A stretch of 64,000 bases of DNA from Pelistega europaea (GCF_013133775.1 NZ_JABGBO010000008.1:1-64000), one strand, 5' to 3'; shown: positions 28,568 to 37,655, counted from the stretch's first letter. The notes: a model not told the origin generated them from the letters alone. A program made the numbers and translations.

Positions 28568-29797
28568 ATGATTAAGCTATTAAAAAATGTTAATTACTTA
28601 GATGTTCGGACTGCTCAATATCAGACAGGGAAAACTATTGTTATCAAAGATAGAAAGATAGAGCAGATAGGGGATAACAGTCTTTTGGAAAATCCCATAT
28701 ATGCAACCAAAGACACTCCTATTGATTGTTCAGGGTTGTTCTTGTTGCCTGGATTAATTGATGCTCATGTACACACAACAGCAATTACTCCTGATTTTGC
28801 CGAGTTGGAGATTTCTTCTCCTTTTTACGTGGCAGTGCAATCTACACATATTCTTCAAGGTATGTTGAAAAGGGGATTCACTACAGTCCGAGATGCTGGT
28901 GGTGCTGATTATGGCTTAGCAAAATCAACGGAAGAGAGTCCAGAACTAGGTCCCAGAATATTATTTTGTGGCAAAGCATTGTCACAAACAGGAGGGCATG
29001 GTGATGTGAGAACTCGTGGTAGATTGGCATTTGAAGGATGTTTTTGTTGCTGTGGTCTTGGACGAGTTTGTGATGGTATTACTGAAGTTAGGAAAGCTGC
29101 ACGAGATGAAATCCGTAAGGGTGCTAACCAAATCAAAATTATGGCCTCTGGTGGTGTTTCTTCTCCTACAGACAGAATTGATAGTACTCAGTATTCAATA
29201 GAGGAGTTGCGTGCCATTGTACAGGAGGCTGAAGCTGCCAATATTTATTGTATGGCTCACGCTTATACAGCAAGAGCCGTGAAGAGACTGCTAGAAAATG
29301 GAGTAAGGACAATTGAGCACGGGAACCTTATTGACCAAGAGTGCTGTGATTTATTTGTGAAATATGGGGCTTATCTTGTTCCTACTCTTATTACTTATTC
29401 TGCTTTGGCTAAAGAGGGTGTTGCTAGTGGATTACCTGCCTCCATGGAAGAGAAAATTTACCGAGTGTTAGATGCAGGAGAGATTGCTTTAAAAATGGCT
29501 TATGACACAGGAGTCAAAATGCTATATGGAAGTGACCTGCTTGGTGCTATGCACAAATATCAGCTTGAAGAATTTAATATCCGGGCAAAGATTGTTGATA
29601 ATGCAGAACTTATTCGTCAAGCGACTTGTAATGCAGCTGACTGCTTTAAGATGCAGGGTGTTATTGGAGAAATCTTGGTTGGAGCAGATGCTAGTTTCGT
29701 CGGTTATAACAAAGATCCTTTAAAAGATATTAGTGTAATGACTACGCCAGAAGCTAGCTTGAAATTATTGATGAACCAAGGATATTTGATTTCCTAA
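28568..29797 (+). CDS. Metal-dependent amidohydrolase (Cc2672/Sgx9260-like carboxypeptidase/dipeptidase family)
   Basis: A 409-residue TIM-barrel hydrolase. It has the metal ligands DAHVHT (about 65-70), a carbamylated lysine in IKIMASGG, histidines in MAHAYT and IEHGN, and the aspartate in YGSDL. This set matches amidohydrolases that cleave Xaa-Pro or Xaa-Arg/Lys dipeptides and their N-acyl forms. The cysteine-rich stretch CFCCC near 158-162 is also found in relatives. Its place directly after the TRAP genes suggests it processes the imported compound. The exact substrate is unknown. Confidence 0.82.
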   Translation: MIKLLKNVNYLDVRTAQYQTGKTIVIKDRKIEQIGDNSLLENPIYATKDTPIDCSGLFLLPGLIDAHVHTTAITPDFAELEISSPFYVAVQSTHILQGMLKRGFTTVRDAGGADYGLAKSTEESPELGPRILFCGKALSQTGGHGDVRTRGRLAFEGCFCCCGLGRVCDGITEVRKAARDEIRKGANQIKIMASGGVSSPTDRIDSTQYSIEELRAIVQEAEAANIYCMAHAYTARAVKRLLENGVRTIEHGNLIDQECCDLFVKYGAYLVPTLITYSALAKEGVASGLPASMEEKIYRVLDAGEIALKMAYDTGVKMLYGSDLLGAMHKYQLEEFNIRAKIVDNAELIRQATCNAADCFKMQGVIGEILVGADASFVGYNKDPLKDISVMTTPEASLKLLMNQGYLIS

Positions 29798-29820
29798 GGA
29801 AAACAACTTGTTGATACTTC

Positions 29821-29849
29821 ATACACTTATCACAAGTAGGTAAGTGTAT
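29821..29849 (+). terminator. Hairpin after the amidohydrolase gene
   Basis: A perfect 9-bp stem ATACACTTA/TAAGTGTAT with an 11-nt loop lies 24 nt after the stop. There is no T tract, so it is an mRNA 3' end or processing hairpin at most. Confidence 0.45.
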
Positions 29850-29942
29850 GTCACTAGTTTAAAATATGTTATAAGTAGTGTTTGTTTGCTTTCTTGTCGA
29901 TGATGTGAGAAAGAAAAACTTAACAAGATTCCAGGATGGTGT

Positions 29943-30974
29943 ATGGAGACAGTGTATTTAACATTCAATGAACTACAAAAGCTAGTATCAGAAATTCTAG
30001 TTGTGGGTGGATTATCCAAAGCACAGGCAGATGCTATGGCGACGGTGATGACGACAGCAGAGCAAGATCAATGTAAGTCGCATGGTATTTATCGCATTTT
30101 AGGGGCAGTCAAATCCATTCAAGGTGGTGTTGTTGAAGGTCATGCGGAGCCAGTGTTATTTAATACGCCAAATAAACCTATTGTTAAAGTCGATGCGAAA
30201 GGAGGTTTTGCTCCTCTTGCATTCGATTGTGGTTTTGATGTTCTAGTAGAAAAGACGAAACAATATGGCATTGGTGCTATGGCTATTAATAATTGCGTAC
30301 ATTTTTCAGCCTTATGGCCTGAAGTTGAGCGATTTGCTGCTAAGGGGTTGGCTGCTTTAGCCATGTGTCCTAGTGCGGCTTATGTAGCACCTGCGGGTGG
30401 TATTCGTAAATTGTTGGGAACTAATCCCTTTGCATTTGCTTGGCCTTGCACAGGGGGTAATCCGTATGTTTTTGATTTTGCGACTTCGGTAGCAGCACGT
30501 GGAGAGGTAGAGCTTTATCGTCTCAAACAACAGGAATTACCTGATGGGTGGGGTATTGATAGCAAGGGACAGCCTACAAAGAATCCTGAGGCAGTGTTAG
30601 ATGATGGAGCCTTGTTGACTTTTGGTGGCTACAAAGGGTCTGCTTTTTCGACAATGATTGAGTTGTTGGCCGGGGTGCTAATTGGTGATTTTTTAAGTAT
30701 CGAAAGCTCAGAGTTTGATAAGGGGCGTATGCTGGCTCCCCGTCACGGGGAACTGATTATTGCTATTTCTCCAGATGCATTTGGTATTACAGACGCAGTA
30801 GAACATACCCAGCGTTTGTTGAGCGAGTTTGAGCAACAAGGGGCTCGATTGCCATCACAGCGACGTTATAAGGAGCGTGAGAAGTCTATGTTAAAAGGCA
30901 TTCCCATCACGCAAGCTAATGTAGAGCGATTACACAAAATGAAAACGGGTGATTTTTCAGAAAATGTGTTTTAG
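29943..30974 (+). CDS. dpkA: Ldh2-family imino acid reductase (delta1-piperideine/pyrroline-2-carboxylate reductase type)
   Basis: An NAD(P)H-dependent reductase of the malate/L-lactate dehydrogenase (Ldh2) superfamily. The 343 residues equal DpkA in length and show KSHGIYRILG near 44-53, the catalytic-histidine region NNCVHFSALWPEVE, and GGYKGSAFSTMIELLAG near 228-244, which is typical of piperideine/pyrroline-2-carboxylate reductases. These make L-pipecolate or L-proline. AGGA precedes ATG 29943. It follows the amidohydrolase by 145 nt. Malate or ureidoglycolate dehydrogenase activity cannot be excluded. Confidence 0.78.
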   Translation: METVYLTFNELQKLVSEILVVGGLSKAQADAMATVMTTAEQDQCKSHGIYRILGAVKSIQGGVVEGHAEPVLFNTPNKPIVKVDAKGGFAPLAFDCGFDVLVEKTKQYGIGAMAINNCVHFSALWPEVERFAAKGLAALAMCPSAAYVAPAGGIRKLLGTNPFAFAWPCTGGNPYVFDFATSVAARGEVELYRLKQQELPDGWGIDSKGQPTKNPEAVLDDGALLTFGGYKGSAFSTMIELLAGVLIGDFLSIESSEFDKGRMLAPRHGELIIAISPDAFGITDAVEHTQRLLSEFEQQGARLPSQRRYKEREKSMLKGIPITQANVERLHKMKTGDFSENVF

Positions 30975-31115
30975 CTTCACATACAAATGAAGTAGGGGAT
31001 TCTTTAATAAGATTATATGGATGAGTCATCCCATTAAGAGAATCCTTAACCTTGTCATAGAATTGACTTAATGCCCTCTTACAATGAGTTTTTCTGCATG
31101 GTAAGAGGTTTTTTT

Positions 31116-32381
31116 ATGAAAATTTCACAGTTAGTTTCCTCATTATTTTATGCCGTAGGTGCCAGTCTTTTACCTTTACAAGCAATGGCAAATACATCTT
31201 CTGGTCATGAGTTACCAGTCACCCCATTAGTACAGATTGGAGAAATAACGATTAATCATGGCGGTTATGGTTCTGATGCATTTATAGACCCAAAGAATCC
31301 CTCTCGTTTTTATGTGCTTACAGATAGGGGACCTAATGCAGATGCAACAGAAAAAAGTACCAAAATATTTCCTGTACCGAACTATACACCAAGCATTGGT
31401 CATTTTCAGAGAGAGACATCTGGCAAGGTTACCTTGTTAAAAGAAATTCCATTACGTCGTCCTAATGGGCAGAAATTAACTGGTTTACCTAATCCTGAAG
31501 GGATGGGAAGTACAGGGGAAAAAGCCATTGATATGCAAGGGCAGTTGCTCAGAACTGATGAATACGGCATAGATAGTGAAGGATTGGTGGTGGATGAGCA
31601 AGGAAGTTTCTGGGTGTCTGATGAGTACGGTCCACATATTGTAAGATTCAATGCCGAAGGGATAGAACAAGAACGCATGAGCCCGATAGGCGTCAACACT
31701 AAGGGACGTAAATTGCCTGCTGTTTTAGCCAAGAGAACCCCTAATCGTGGGATGGAGGGGCTTAGTATCACACCAGATGGCAAAACATTGGTGGGTATCA
31801 TGCAATCTACATTGAGTAACCCTAGTAAAAAAGAGGTTGAGAATAAAACCTTAACAAGAATCATCACCTTTGAGTTAGAAACAGGAAAAACGAAACAATA
31901 TCTTTACCAGCAAAATGGTAAGAATTTTGCAAATTCAGCCATTATTGCTTTAGGGAATAATAAATTTTTAGTGGATGAACGAGATGGAAAATTTCTACAA
32001 AATACGGATAAGAAAGTACAAAAACATGTGTATCTGGTTGATGTGAGTGAAGCGACAGATGTTAGTGGTGATGTATCGGCACCAACAGGTTTACTGGTCA
32101 ATGGTAAAACACTTGAGCAGACATCATGGGAAGAGTTAGCAAAAGCAGGTATTAAGCCTGCTACTAAAAAACTGGTGTTGGATTTAGTGGCACAAAACGC
32201 CTATCCTCATGACAAGTTTGAGGGGATGTGGTTGATTGGACAGAATAAGTTGGCTGTTATCAATGATGATGACTTCGGTATTATGAGTGATAAGGGAGAA
32301 GTGGTGACTAAACGGCTACCTGCTACCGGAAAAATTGATAAAAATACCGTCTATATTTACGATATAACGTTACCTCAGTAA
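31116..32381 (+). CDS. Secreted esterase-like protein of the phytase-like (PF13449) family
   Basis: A 421-residue exported protein. The signal peptide (about 1-26, ending AMA) is followed by a beta-propeller fold with NHGGYGSDAFIDPKNPSRFYVLTDRGPN, DSEGLVVDEQGSFWVSDEYGPH and GMEGLSITPDGKTLVG, all typical of the esterase-like-activity-of-phytase family. ATG 31116 has TAAGAGG seven bases upstream and gives the signal peptide. Such proteins may hydrolyse phosphate or carboxylic esters in the periplasm; the substrate is unknown. It stands alone and converges on the acyl-CoA dehydrogenase. Confidence 0.85.
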   Translation: MKISQLVSSLFYAVGASLLPLQAMANTSSGHELPVTPLVQIGEITINHGGYGSDAFIDPKNPSRFYVLTDRGPNADATEKSTKIFPVPNYTPSIGHFQRETSGKVTLLKEIPLRRPNGQKLTGLPNPEGMGSTGEKAIDMQGQLLRTDEYGIDSEGLVVDEQGSFWVSDEYGPHIVRFNAEGIEQERMSPIGVNTKGRKLPAVLAKRTPNRGMEGLSITPDGKTLVGIMQSTLSNPSKKEVENKTLTRIITFELETGKTKQYLYQQNGKNFANSAIIALGNNKFLVDERDGKFLQNTDKKVQKHVYLVDVSEATDVSGDVSAPTGLLVNGKTLEQTSWEELAKAGIKPATKKLVLDLVAQNAYPHDKFEGMWLIGQNKLAVINDDDFGIMSDKGEVVTKRLPATGKIDKNTVYIYDITLPQ

Positions 32382-32426
32382 TCAAACAATAGGCGCCCAT
32401 GAGTGATTGGGTACCTATCAAACCAT

Positions 32427-33587
32427 TTAGAAACTTCTAGGCAGTCCCAATATGTGCTCTGCGACATAGGAGTAAATGAGGTTAGTAGAAATGGGGGCAA
32501 CTTGGTAGAGTCGAGTTTCACGGAATTTACGTTCAACATCATATTCGTTGGCAAATCCAAAACCGCCATGGAATTGTAGACAAGCATTGGCCGCCTCCCA
32601 TGATGCTTCTGAGGCTAAAAGTTTAGCCATATTTGCTTGTGCTCCCATGGGTAAATGGGCATCAAAACGCCGGCTTGCTTCATAGCGCATTAGACTAGCT
32701 GCTTCAATATTAATAAAGGCCTTGGCAATAGGGAACTGCACGCCTTGATTTTGTCCAATGGGTCGGCCAAAGACTTGGCGGTCTTTGGCATATTGGGTGA
32801 CTTTGTCAATAAACCAGTAGCCATCGCCTATACATTCGGCAGCAATGAGTGTGCGCTCTGCATTCAGACCATCAAGGATATATTTGAATCCTTTTCCTTC
32901 TTCTCCGATTAGGTTTTCTTCAGGAATTTCTAAATTATCGAAGAATAATTCATTGGTTTCGTGATTGACCATGTTAGGGATGGGACGCACCGTCATTCCC
33001 TGTTGCATTGCTTGTGCAATATCCACTAAGAAAATAGACATGCCTTCTGATTTTTTGGTGACTTGCTCCAGTGGTGTGGTACGGGCTAATAAAATCATTA
33101 AATCACTGTGCTGAACGCGAGAAATCCATACTTTTTGTCCGTTCACTACATAGCGGCCATCTTTCTTTACTGCTGTTGTTTTAATTTTGGTGGTATCCGT
33201 TCCAGTCGTGGGTTCTGTAACTGCCATAGACTGTAAGCGCAATTCTCCTGTAGCAATTTTAGGCAAATAACGCTGCTTCTGTGCTTCGGAACCATGGCGA
33301 AGTAATGTGCCCATATTGTACATTTGCCCATGACAGGCGCCAGAATTGCCCCCTTGACGATTGATCTCTTCCATGATGACAGTGGCCTCAGTTAGGCTAA
33401 GACCTGAACCACCGTACTCTGTAGGAATAAGCGCTGCTAGCCAACCTGCTTGAGTTAAGGCATTGACAAATTGCTCGGGATAGGCTTTTTCTTCATCTAT
33501 TTTTCTAAAATACTCTGCGGGGAACTGTTTCATTAAATCACGAATCGCCTCGCGAATGTCGTTGTATTGATTATCTTCAAGATACAT
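32427..33587 (-). CDS. Acyl-CoA dehydrogenase of the itaconate-type cluster
   Basis: An FAD enzyme of 386 residues with the three-domain acyl-CoA dehydrogenase fold: a helical N-domain, a middle beta domain with QSMAVTEPTTGTDTTKIKT, and a C-terminal helical domain. E348 in NEYDVER aligns with the catalytic Glu376 of medium-chain dehydrogenase. AGGAG lies nine bases before the start. It is divergent from a hydratase/CoA-transferase/lyase run. An acyl-CoA dehydrogenase (PA0879) also sits in the Pseudomonas aeruginosa itaconate locus, so methylsuccinyl- or another branched C5-CoA is a reasonable substrate guess. Confidence 0.88.
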   Translation of the reverse strand: MYLEDNQYNDIREAIRDLMKQFPAEYFRKIDEEKAYPEQFVNALTQAGWLAALIPTEYGGSGLSLTEATVIMEEINRQGGNSGACHGQMYNMGTLLRHGSEAQKQRYLPKIATGELRLQSMAVTEPTTGTDTTKIKTTAVKKDGRYVVNGQKVWISRVQHSDLMILLARTTPLEQVTKKSEGMSIFLVDIAQAMQQGMTVRPIPNMVNHETNELFFDNLEIPEENLIGEEGKGFKYILDGLNAERTLIAAECIGDGYWFIDKVTQYAKDRQVFGRPIGQNQGVQFPIAKAFINIEAASLMRYEASRRFDAHLPMGAQANMAKLLASEASWEAANACLQFHGGFGFANEYDVERKFRETRLYQVAPISTNLIYSYVAEHILGLPRSF

Positions 33588-33803
33588 AAATATGAACTCC
33601 TAACCGAATATTTTAGAGGGAATGGCTAACATTATAGTCTTTCTAATCACCAAGGTTTAAGTGGCTAGCGAGTCGTTGGAGATATGCAGTTTACTGGTTT
33701 AACAAGAGTGACAAAAAACTTTCATAAGCGACAATCATTAAAGCGAAATACGACGATATATGGGTAAAATGAAAGAGTGACACATTTATTAGTGGAGAAA
33801 AGA
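33588..33803. promoter_or_regulatory. Divergent promoter region of the putative itaconate cluster
   Basis: 216 bp separate the minus-strand acyl-CoA dehydrogenase from the plus-strand hydratase, so both promoters must lie here. TGACAA near 33710 and TAAAAT near 33764 are visible, but no convincing pair or dimeric operator was found. The LysR-type regulator usual for such loci is not adjacent. Confidence 0.35.
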
Positions 33804-34631
33804 ATGTCGGTGGATTTAAACCAATGGTTAGGTAAGCAAGAAACATGTACTGAGTGGATAAGTCCTAGCCATGTTAAGAAAATAGCATTAAGTTTACATG
33901 GCGCTAAGATTCCTAAAGAGGGGGATGCATTACCCCATCTTTGGCAATGGGCATTGTTTATCGATCCTTTAAGTTTAAATGAGTTGGGGGGAGATGGTCA
34001 TCCCAAACGCGGTGGTTTTTTGCCTCCTGCCGACAATCGTAATCGCATGTGGGCGGGAGGGCGATTACAGTTTATGCAACCTTTAATTGTAGGAAAAGAG
34101 GGGACACGAGTTTCTACAATTAAGTCGATTAAGGAAAAGGAAGGAAGCACAGGCAAACTATTGTTTGTTACTGTGTTGCATGAGTATTTTCAAGAGGGGA
34201 TATTGTGTATCAGTGAGGAACAGGATATTGTGTATCGTGAACCTAGTCCCCCTAAATTAACTGGGACACAAGTAGCACCAATGGCACAATGGTCAGAAGA
34301 TATTGAGCCTAGCAGTGTGATGTTATTTCGCTATTCTGCAGTGACATTTAATGGACATAGAATTCATTATGATTATCCTTATGCCACACGGGTAGAAGGC
34401 TATCCTGGATTAGTGGTTCATGGCCCTATGATTGCCACTTATGTGCTACATAGTTTTTTACATGCACATTCAGATAGGCGAGTAAAAAGTTTCTCTTTCC
34501 GAGGGTTACGCCCTCTGATTTGTCCAACACCTTTTAAGGTTGAGGGATATATGGAAACAAATGGTACTGCTAAATTGTGGGCACAGCAAGAAGGTACAAT
34601 AGCACAGCAAGCAGAATTGGTATTTGAGTAG
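33804..34631 (+). CDS. ich: Itaconyl-CoA hydratase-like protein (mesaconyl-C4-CoA hydratase/MaoC family)
   Basis: A 275-residue double hot-dog hydratase. The N-terminal half has GFLPPADNRNRMWAGGRLQF. The C-terminal half carries RYSAVTFNGHRIHYDYPYA and EGYPGLVVHGPM, the catalytic His/Asp region of this family. These proteins hydrate itaconyl-CoA to citramalyl-CoA in itaconate breakdown, or mesaconyl-C4-CoA in the 3-hydroxypropionate bicycle. ATG 33804 follows GGAG by six bases; the earlier GTG at 33777 has no ribosome site. The neighbours support the itaconate role. Confidence 0.8.
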   Translation: MSVDLNQWLGKQETCTEWISPSHVKKIALSLHGAKIPKEGDALPHLWQWALFIDPLSLNELGGDGHPKRGGFLPPADNRNRMWAGGRLQFMQPLIVGKEGTRVSTIKSIKEKEGSTGKLLFVTVLHEYFQEGILCISEEQDIVYREPSPPKLTGTQVAPMAQWSEDIEPSSVMLFRYSAVTFNGHRIHYDYPYATRVEGYPGLVVHGPMIATYVLHSFLHAHSDRRVKSFSFRGLRPLICPTPFKVEGYMETNGTAKLWAQQEGTIAQQAELVFE

Positions 34632-34740
34632 ATTATGTAATGACGGATGTCCTTTTATTTGAGGATTCACTTGCTGGTGCATCCTCGGAATAATGGGTGG
34701 GCAGTCGGGCTTGTTTATTGAATAGAGAAAAGGTTTTGTT

Positions 34741-35928
34741 ATGCAGAATATTCGACCATTAGATGGTATTACAGTACTGAGTTTAGAGCATGCCATTGCT
34801 GCCCCTTTTTGTACACGTCAACTGGCTGATTTAGGAGCTAGGGTCATCAAGGTTGAACGTCCAGGAGTTGGGGATTTTGCTCGTGCATATGATGAGCGTG
34901 TCCGTGGTATGGCATCGCATTTTGTGTGGGTCAATCGTTCTAAAGAAAGTCTGACTTTGGATTTAAAAACCTCTGAAGCACAGGAAATTTTGCATAAATT
35001 GCTTCCAGAAGTTGATGTTTTTGTGCAAAACTTAGCGCCTGGAGCGGCAGCCCGATTAGGTTTGTCTTATGAAAAATTGCATGAGCAGTATCCTCGACTG
35101 ATTGTATGTGATATTTCAGGATATGGGGTCGGTGGACCTTATGAGCAGAAAAAAGCGTATGATTTACTCATTCAAAGTGAGTCTGGTTTTGTTTCCGTGA
35201 CAGGTACACCTGATGAGATGGCAAAAGCGGGCTGTTCCATTGCGGATATTTCTGCAGCCATGTACGCTTATACCAATATATTGTCTGCTTTACTATTACG
35301 AGAGAAAACAGGGGAAGGAAGTCATATTGATGTAGCCATGTTAGAGAGTATGGTGGAGTGGATGGGCTTTCCTCTCTACTATGCCTATAATGGAGCCACA
35401 CCTCCTGTGCGAGCAGGGGCAGCTCATGCAGCGATTTACCCTTATGGTCCATTTCCTGTTGCCCATGGAGAAACCGTGATGCTGGGTCTGCAAAATGAAA
35501 GGGAGTGGAAAGCGTTTTGTCAGATAGTATTACAGCAAGAAGCATTGGCAGAAGATGCTCTTTATGCCAGCAATAGTTTGCGTCACCTTAATAGAGAAAG
35601 TCTAAAAGGGATTATTGAGAAAGTATTCGCAGATTTAGATAAAGAAGAGGTTATTGCTCGTCTTGAGAAGGCTGGTATTGCCAATGCTAGTGTGAATGAT
35701 ATGCAAGGTGTTTGGCAACATCAGCAACTAAAAGCTAGAGAGCGCTGGACAAGTGTCGATAGTCCAGTGGGAGAGTTGCCTGCTTTGTTACCTCCAGGCA
35801 AAAATAATGCTTTTGACTATCGTATGGACGCCATCCCAGCTTTAGGGGAGCATACAGAGGCAATACTTATTTCGTTGGGGTGTAGTGAAGAAGAAATTCA
35901 ACAGTTGCAAACACGAGGTGTGGTGTAA
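34741..35928 (+). CDS. ict: Family III CoA transferase, putative itaconate CoA transferase
   Basis: A 395-residue CaiB/BaiF enzyme. D169 in CSIADISAAMYA aligns with the catalytic Asp169 of formyl-CoA transferase, and the N-terminal LEHAIAAPFCTRQLADLGA is typical. It would move CoA from succinyl-CoA to a dicarboxylate. Between a mesaconyl-CoA-type hydratase and a CitE-like lyase, itaconate is the best guess; mesaconate or citramalate are alternatives. A potential ribosome site (AAAAGG) stands eight bases upstream. Confidence 0.82.
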   Translation: MQNIRPLDGITVLSLEHAIAAPFCTRQLADLGARVIKVERPGVGDFARAYDERVRGMASHFVWVNRSKESLTLDLKTSEAQEILHKLLPEVDVFVQNLAPGAAARLGLSYEKLHEQYPRLIVCDISGYGVGGPYEQKKAYDLLIQSESGFVSVTGTPDEMAKAGCSIADISAAMYAYTNILSALLLREKTGEGSHIDVAMLESMVEWMGFPLYYAYNGATPPVRAGAAHAAIYPYGPFPVAHGETVMLGLQNEREWKAFCQIVLQQEALAEDALYASNSLRHLNRESLKGIIEKVFADLDKEEVIARLEKAGIANASVNDMQGVWQHQQLKARERWTSVDSPVGELPALLPPGKNNAFDYRMDAIPALGEHTEAILISLGCSEEEIQQLQTRGVV

Positions 35929-36018
35929 AGTACCTTTTACGATAACTTGTCGAGTATGGTTTGATTTAGCGTCAAGAAAGAGATGAGCAACATAATGGAT
36001 GACACAAGAGGATTAACA

Positions 36019-36825
36019 ATGATTCGTTCCGCATTATTTGTGCCAGCTACCAGAACAGATAGAATTGGAAAAGCATTAGCCACAGGCGCTGATGCAGTCA
36101 TCGTAGATTTAGAGGACGCAGTTGCTACGGAAGTGAAGTCGCAGGCGCGAGAGGATTTAGTAGTATTTTTGCAAAACAATCCTGATGTTAATCTGTGGGT
36201 GCGAGTGAATGGTGCGCAGACCCAATGGTTTGAAGAGGATGTGCACTTATGTGCGCGTTTTTTGCAAATCAAGGGGGTGATGCTGCCAAAGGCGGAGCAT
36301 CCAGAGCAAATTGCTCAGATTTTCCATAAAACGGGTAAGGCGGTTTATCCTATTATTGAGAGTGCTAAGGGAATTGGTGCTATTCCTGATATAGCAAGGG
36401 CCCAAGGCGTTGCTCGACTGTCTTTTGGTGCATTGGACTTAGGCGTGGATTTGGGGTTGGAAAATGGTAGTGAAGGGGCAGCCTTTTTACTCAACCAAAT
36501 GCGAGCCCAATTAGTGGTACAAAGTCGAGTGGCTGGCATAGATGCTCCTCTTGATGGTGTATATCCCAATTTTAAAGATTCCGAGGGTTTGCGTCAGTCT
36601 ATGACTTTTGCTAAGGGTATGGGGTTTGCAGGGGCTTTATGTATCCATCCTTCGCAGGTAGAGGTGATTCATTCTGTCATGAGCTATTCTGAAGAAGAAA
36701 TTCGTTGGGCTAAAGCAGTATTGGAAAAATATCAAGAAACTGGACTTGCTGCCTTTTCGTTTGAGGGGAAAATGGTGGATATGCCAGTGATTGAAAGGGC
36801 TAAGCGTTTGGTGTCTGGGCGTTGA
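36019..36825 (+). CDS. ccl: CitE-like CoA-ester lyase, putative (S)-citramalyl-CoA lyase
   Basis: A 268-residue HpcH/HpaI-type TIM-barrel lyase. The N-terminal MIRSALFVPATRTDRI, VIVDLEDAV (about 28-36), PIIESAKGI with its metal-binding glutamate, and CIHPSQV near the C-terminus identify CitE/citramalyl- or malyl-CoA lyases. It would cleave citramalyl-CoA to pyruvate and acetyl-CoA. ATG 36019 has AGAGGA six bases upstream and is preferred over ATG 35983. It is last in the cluster. Confidence 0.82.
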   Translation: MIRSALFVPATRTDRIGKALATGADAVIVDLEDAVATEVKSQAREDLVVFLQNNPDVNLWVRVNGAQTQWFEEDVHLCARFLQIKGVMLPKAEHPEQIAQIFHKTGKAVYPIIESAKGIGAIPDIARAQGVARLSFGALDLGVDLGLENGSEGAAFLLNQMRAQLVVQSRVAGIDAPLDGVYPNFKDSEGLRQSMTFAKGMGFAGALCIHPSQVEVIHSVMSYSEEEIRWAKAVLEKYQETGLAAFSFEGKMVDMPVIERAKRLVSGR

Positions 36826-36827
36826 AT

Positions 36828-36899
36828 CCTCCTTTTGATGTGCCTGGTTTGTGGCCTTTGATGCCTCCTTTTGATGTGCTTGGTTTGTAGCCTTTGATA
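36828..36899. repeat. Two tandem 36-bp repeats
   Basis: Copy 1 (36828-36863) and copy 2 (36864-36899) differ at only a few positions. They begin just after the lyase stop codon, so the duplication does not alter the gene. Confidence 0.85.
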
Positions 36900-37277
36900 C
36901 CAGTTTTGTTTCAATATCAACAAGTTGAAAAAAATATAGATGTGGGTATTCAACCCCCTCCATTTTGGGCCTTTGCGGAGAGGATGGCGTGTATTATCGA
37001 TTGTTGTTTTCTGCCCAAAGATTTTGCAAACGGGGGACAAATTCTTGTTTTTTATAGAAAAAATGAAGTGGGTGCGTTGACTAATGTCGGAAAAAAAGTT
37101 AATATGCCAGATTACTAGTAGAAAATGCTAGTAATGTATGCGTATAAACTAAACCCATTTATACGCTTTTGGGTATTTTTCAAATAACCATATTTGGAAA
37201 ATTTTAGAACTTAGCTGCGATATGCTTTGAAGCATATTAGACAGACGTTATAAACAAATAATAGGATAAGTAAGGTT
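36900..37277. other. Intergenic region before rpsL with two hairpins
   Basis: No convincing gene is present, though a 74-codon forward frame (36894-37118) is open without recognisable homology. ATTACTAG/CTAGTAAT (37111-37135) and GCGTATAAA/TTTATACGC (37140-37166) form hairpins. The promoter of the str operon must lie between 37170 and 37277, but no clear -35/-10 pair was found. Confidence 0.4.
37140..37170 (+). terminator. Terminator upstream of the str operon
   Basis: A perfect 9-bp stem with a 9-nt loop is followed by four T, then GGGTATTTTT. It isolates rpsL from block 1 transcripts. Confidence 0.7.
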
Positions 37278-37655
37278 ATGCCTACCATTAGCCAACTCGT
37301 GCGTAAACCGCGCGAAACTAGCCGCGTTAGCAGCAAGAGCCCTGCTCTTGAAAACTGCCCACAACGCCGTGGTGTGTGCACTCGTGTATACACTACTACT
37401 CCTAAAAAACCTAACTCAGCAATGCGTAAAGTTGCTAAAGTACGTCTAACCAACGGTTTTGAAGTGATTTCATATATCGGTGGTGAAGGTCACAACCTAC
37501 AAGAGCACAGTGTTGTACTTGTTCGTGGTGGTCGTGTAAAAGACTTACCTGGTGTACGTTACCATATCGTACGTGGTTCTTTAGACCTTCAAGGTGTTAA
37601 AGACCGTAAACAAGCCCGTTCTAAATACGGTGCTAAACGTCCGAAGAAAGCTTAA
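37278..37655 (+). CDS. rpsL: 30S ribosomal protein S12
   Basis: S12 lies in the decoding centre and controls translational accuracy. It has 125 residues, with the streptomycin-relevant [11 protein letters not shown] (K43 present) and [13 protein letters not shown] (K88 equivalent present), that is the sensitive form. It is first in rpsL-rpsG-fusA-tuf. Confidence 0.99.
   Translation: MPTISQLVRKPRETSRVSSKSPALENCPQRRGVCTRVYTTTPKKPNSAMRKVAKVRLTNGFEVISYIGGEGHNLQEHSVVLVRGGRVKDLPGVRYHIVRGSLDLQGVKDRKQARSKYGAKRPKKA

Noticed and set aside
36637-37040. Overlapping minus-strand open frames over the 36-bp repeats, with a repeated HQKE-type peptide
   Set aside because: The repetition comes from the DNA tandem repeat, the frame overlaps the lyase gene antisense, and no ribosome site or protein family is apparent.
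36894-37118. 74-codon forward frame before rpsL
   Set aside because: Start is not ATG-supported by a ribosome site, the composition is irregular and nothing is recognised; listed only as intergenic.
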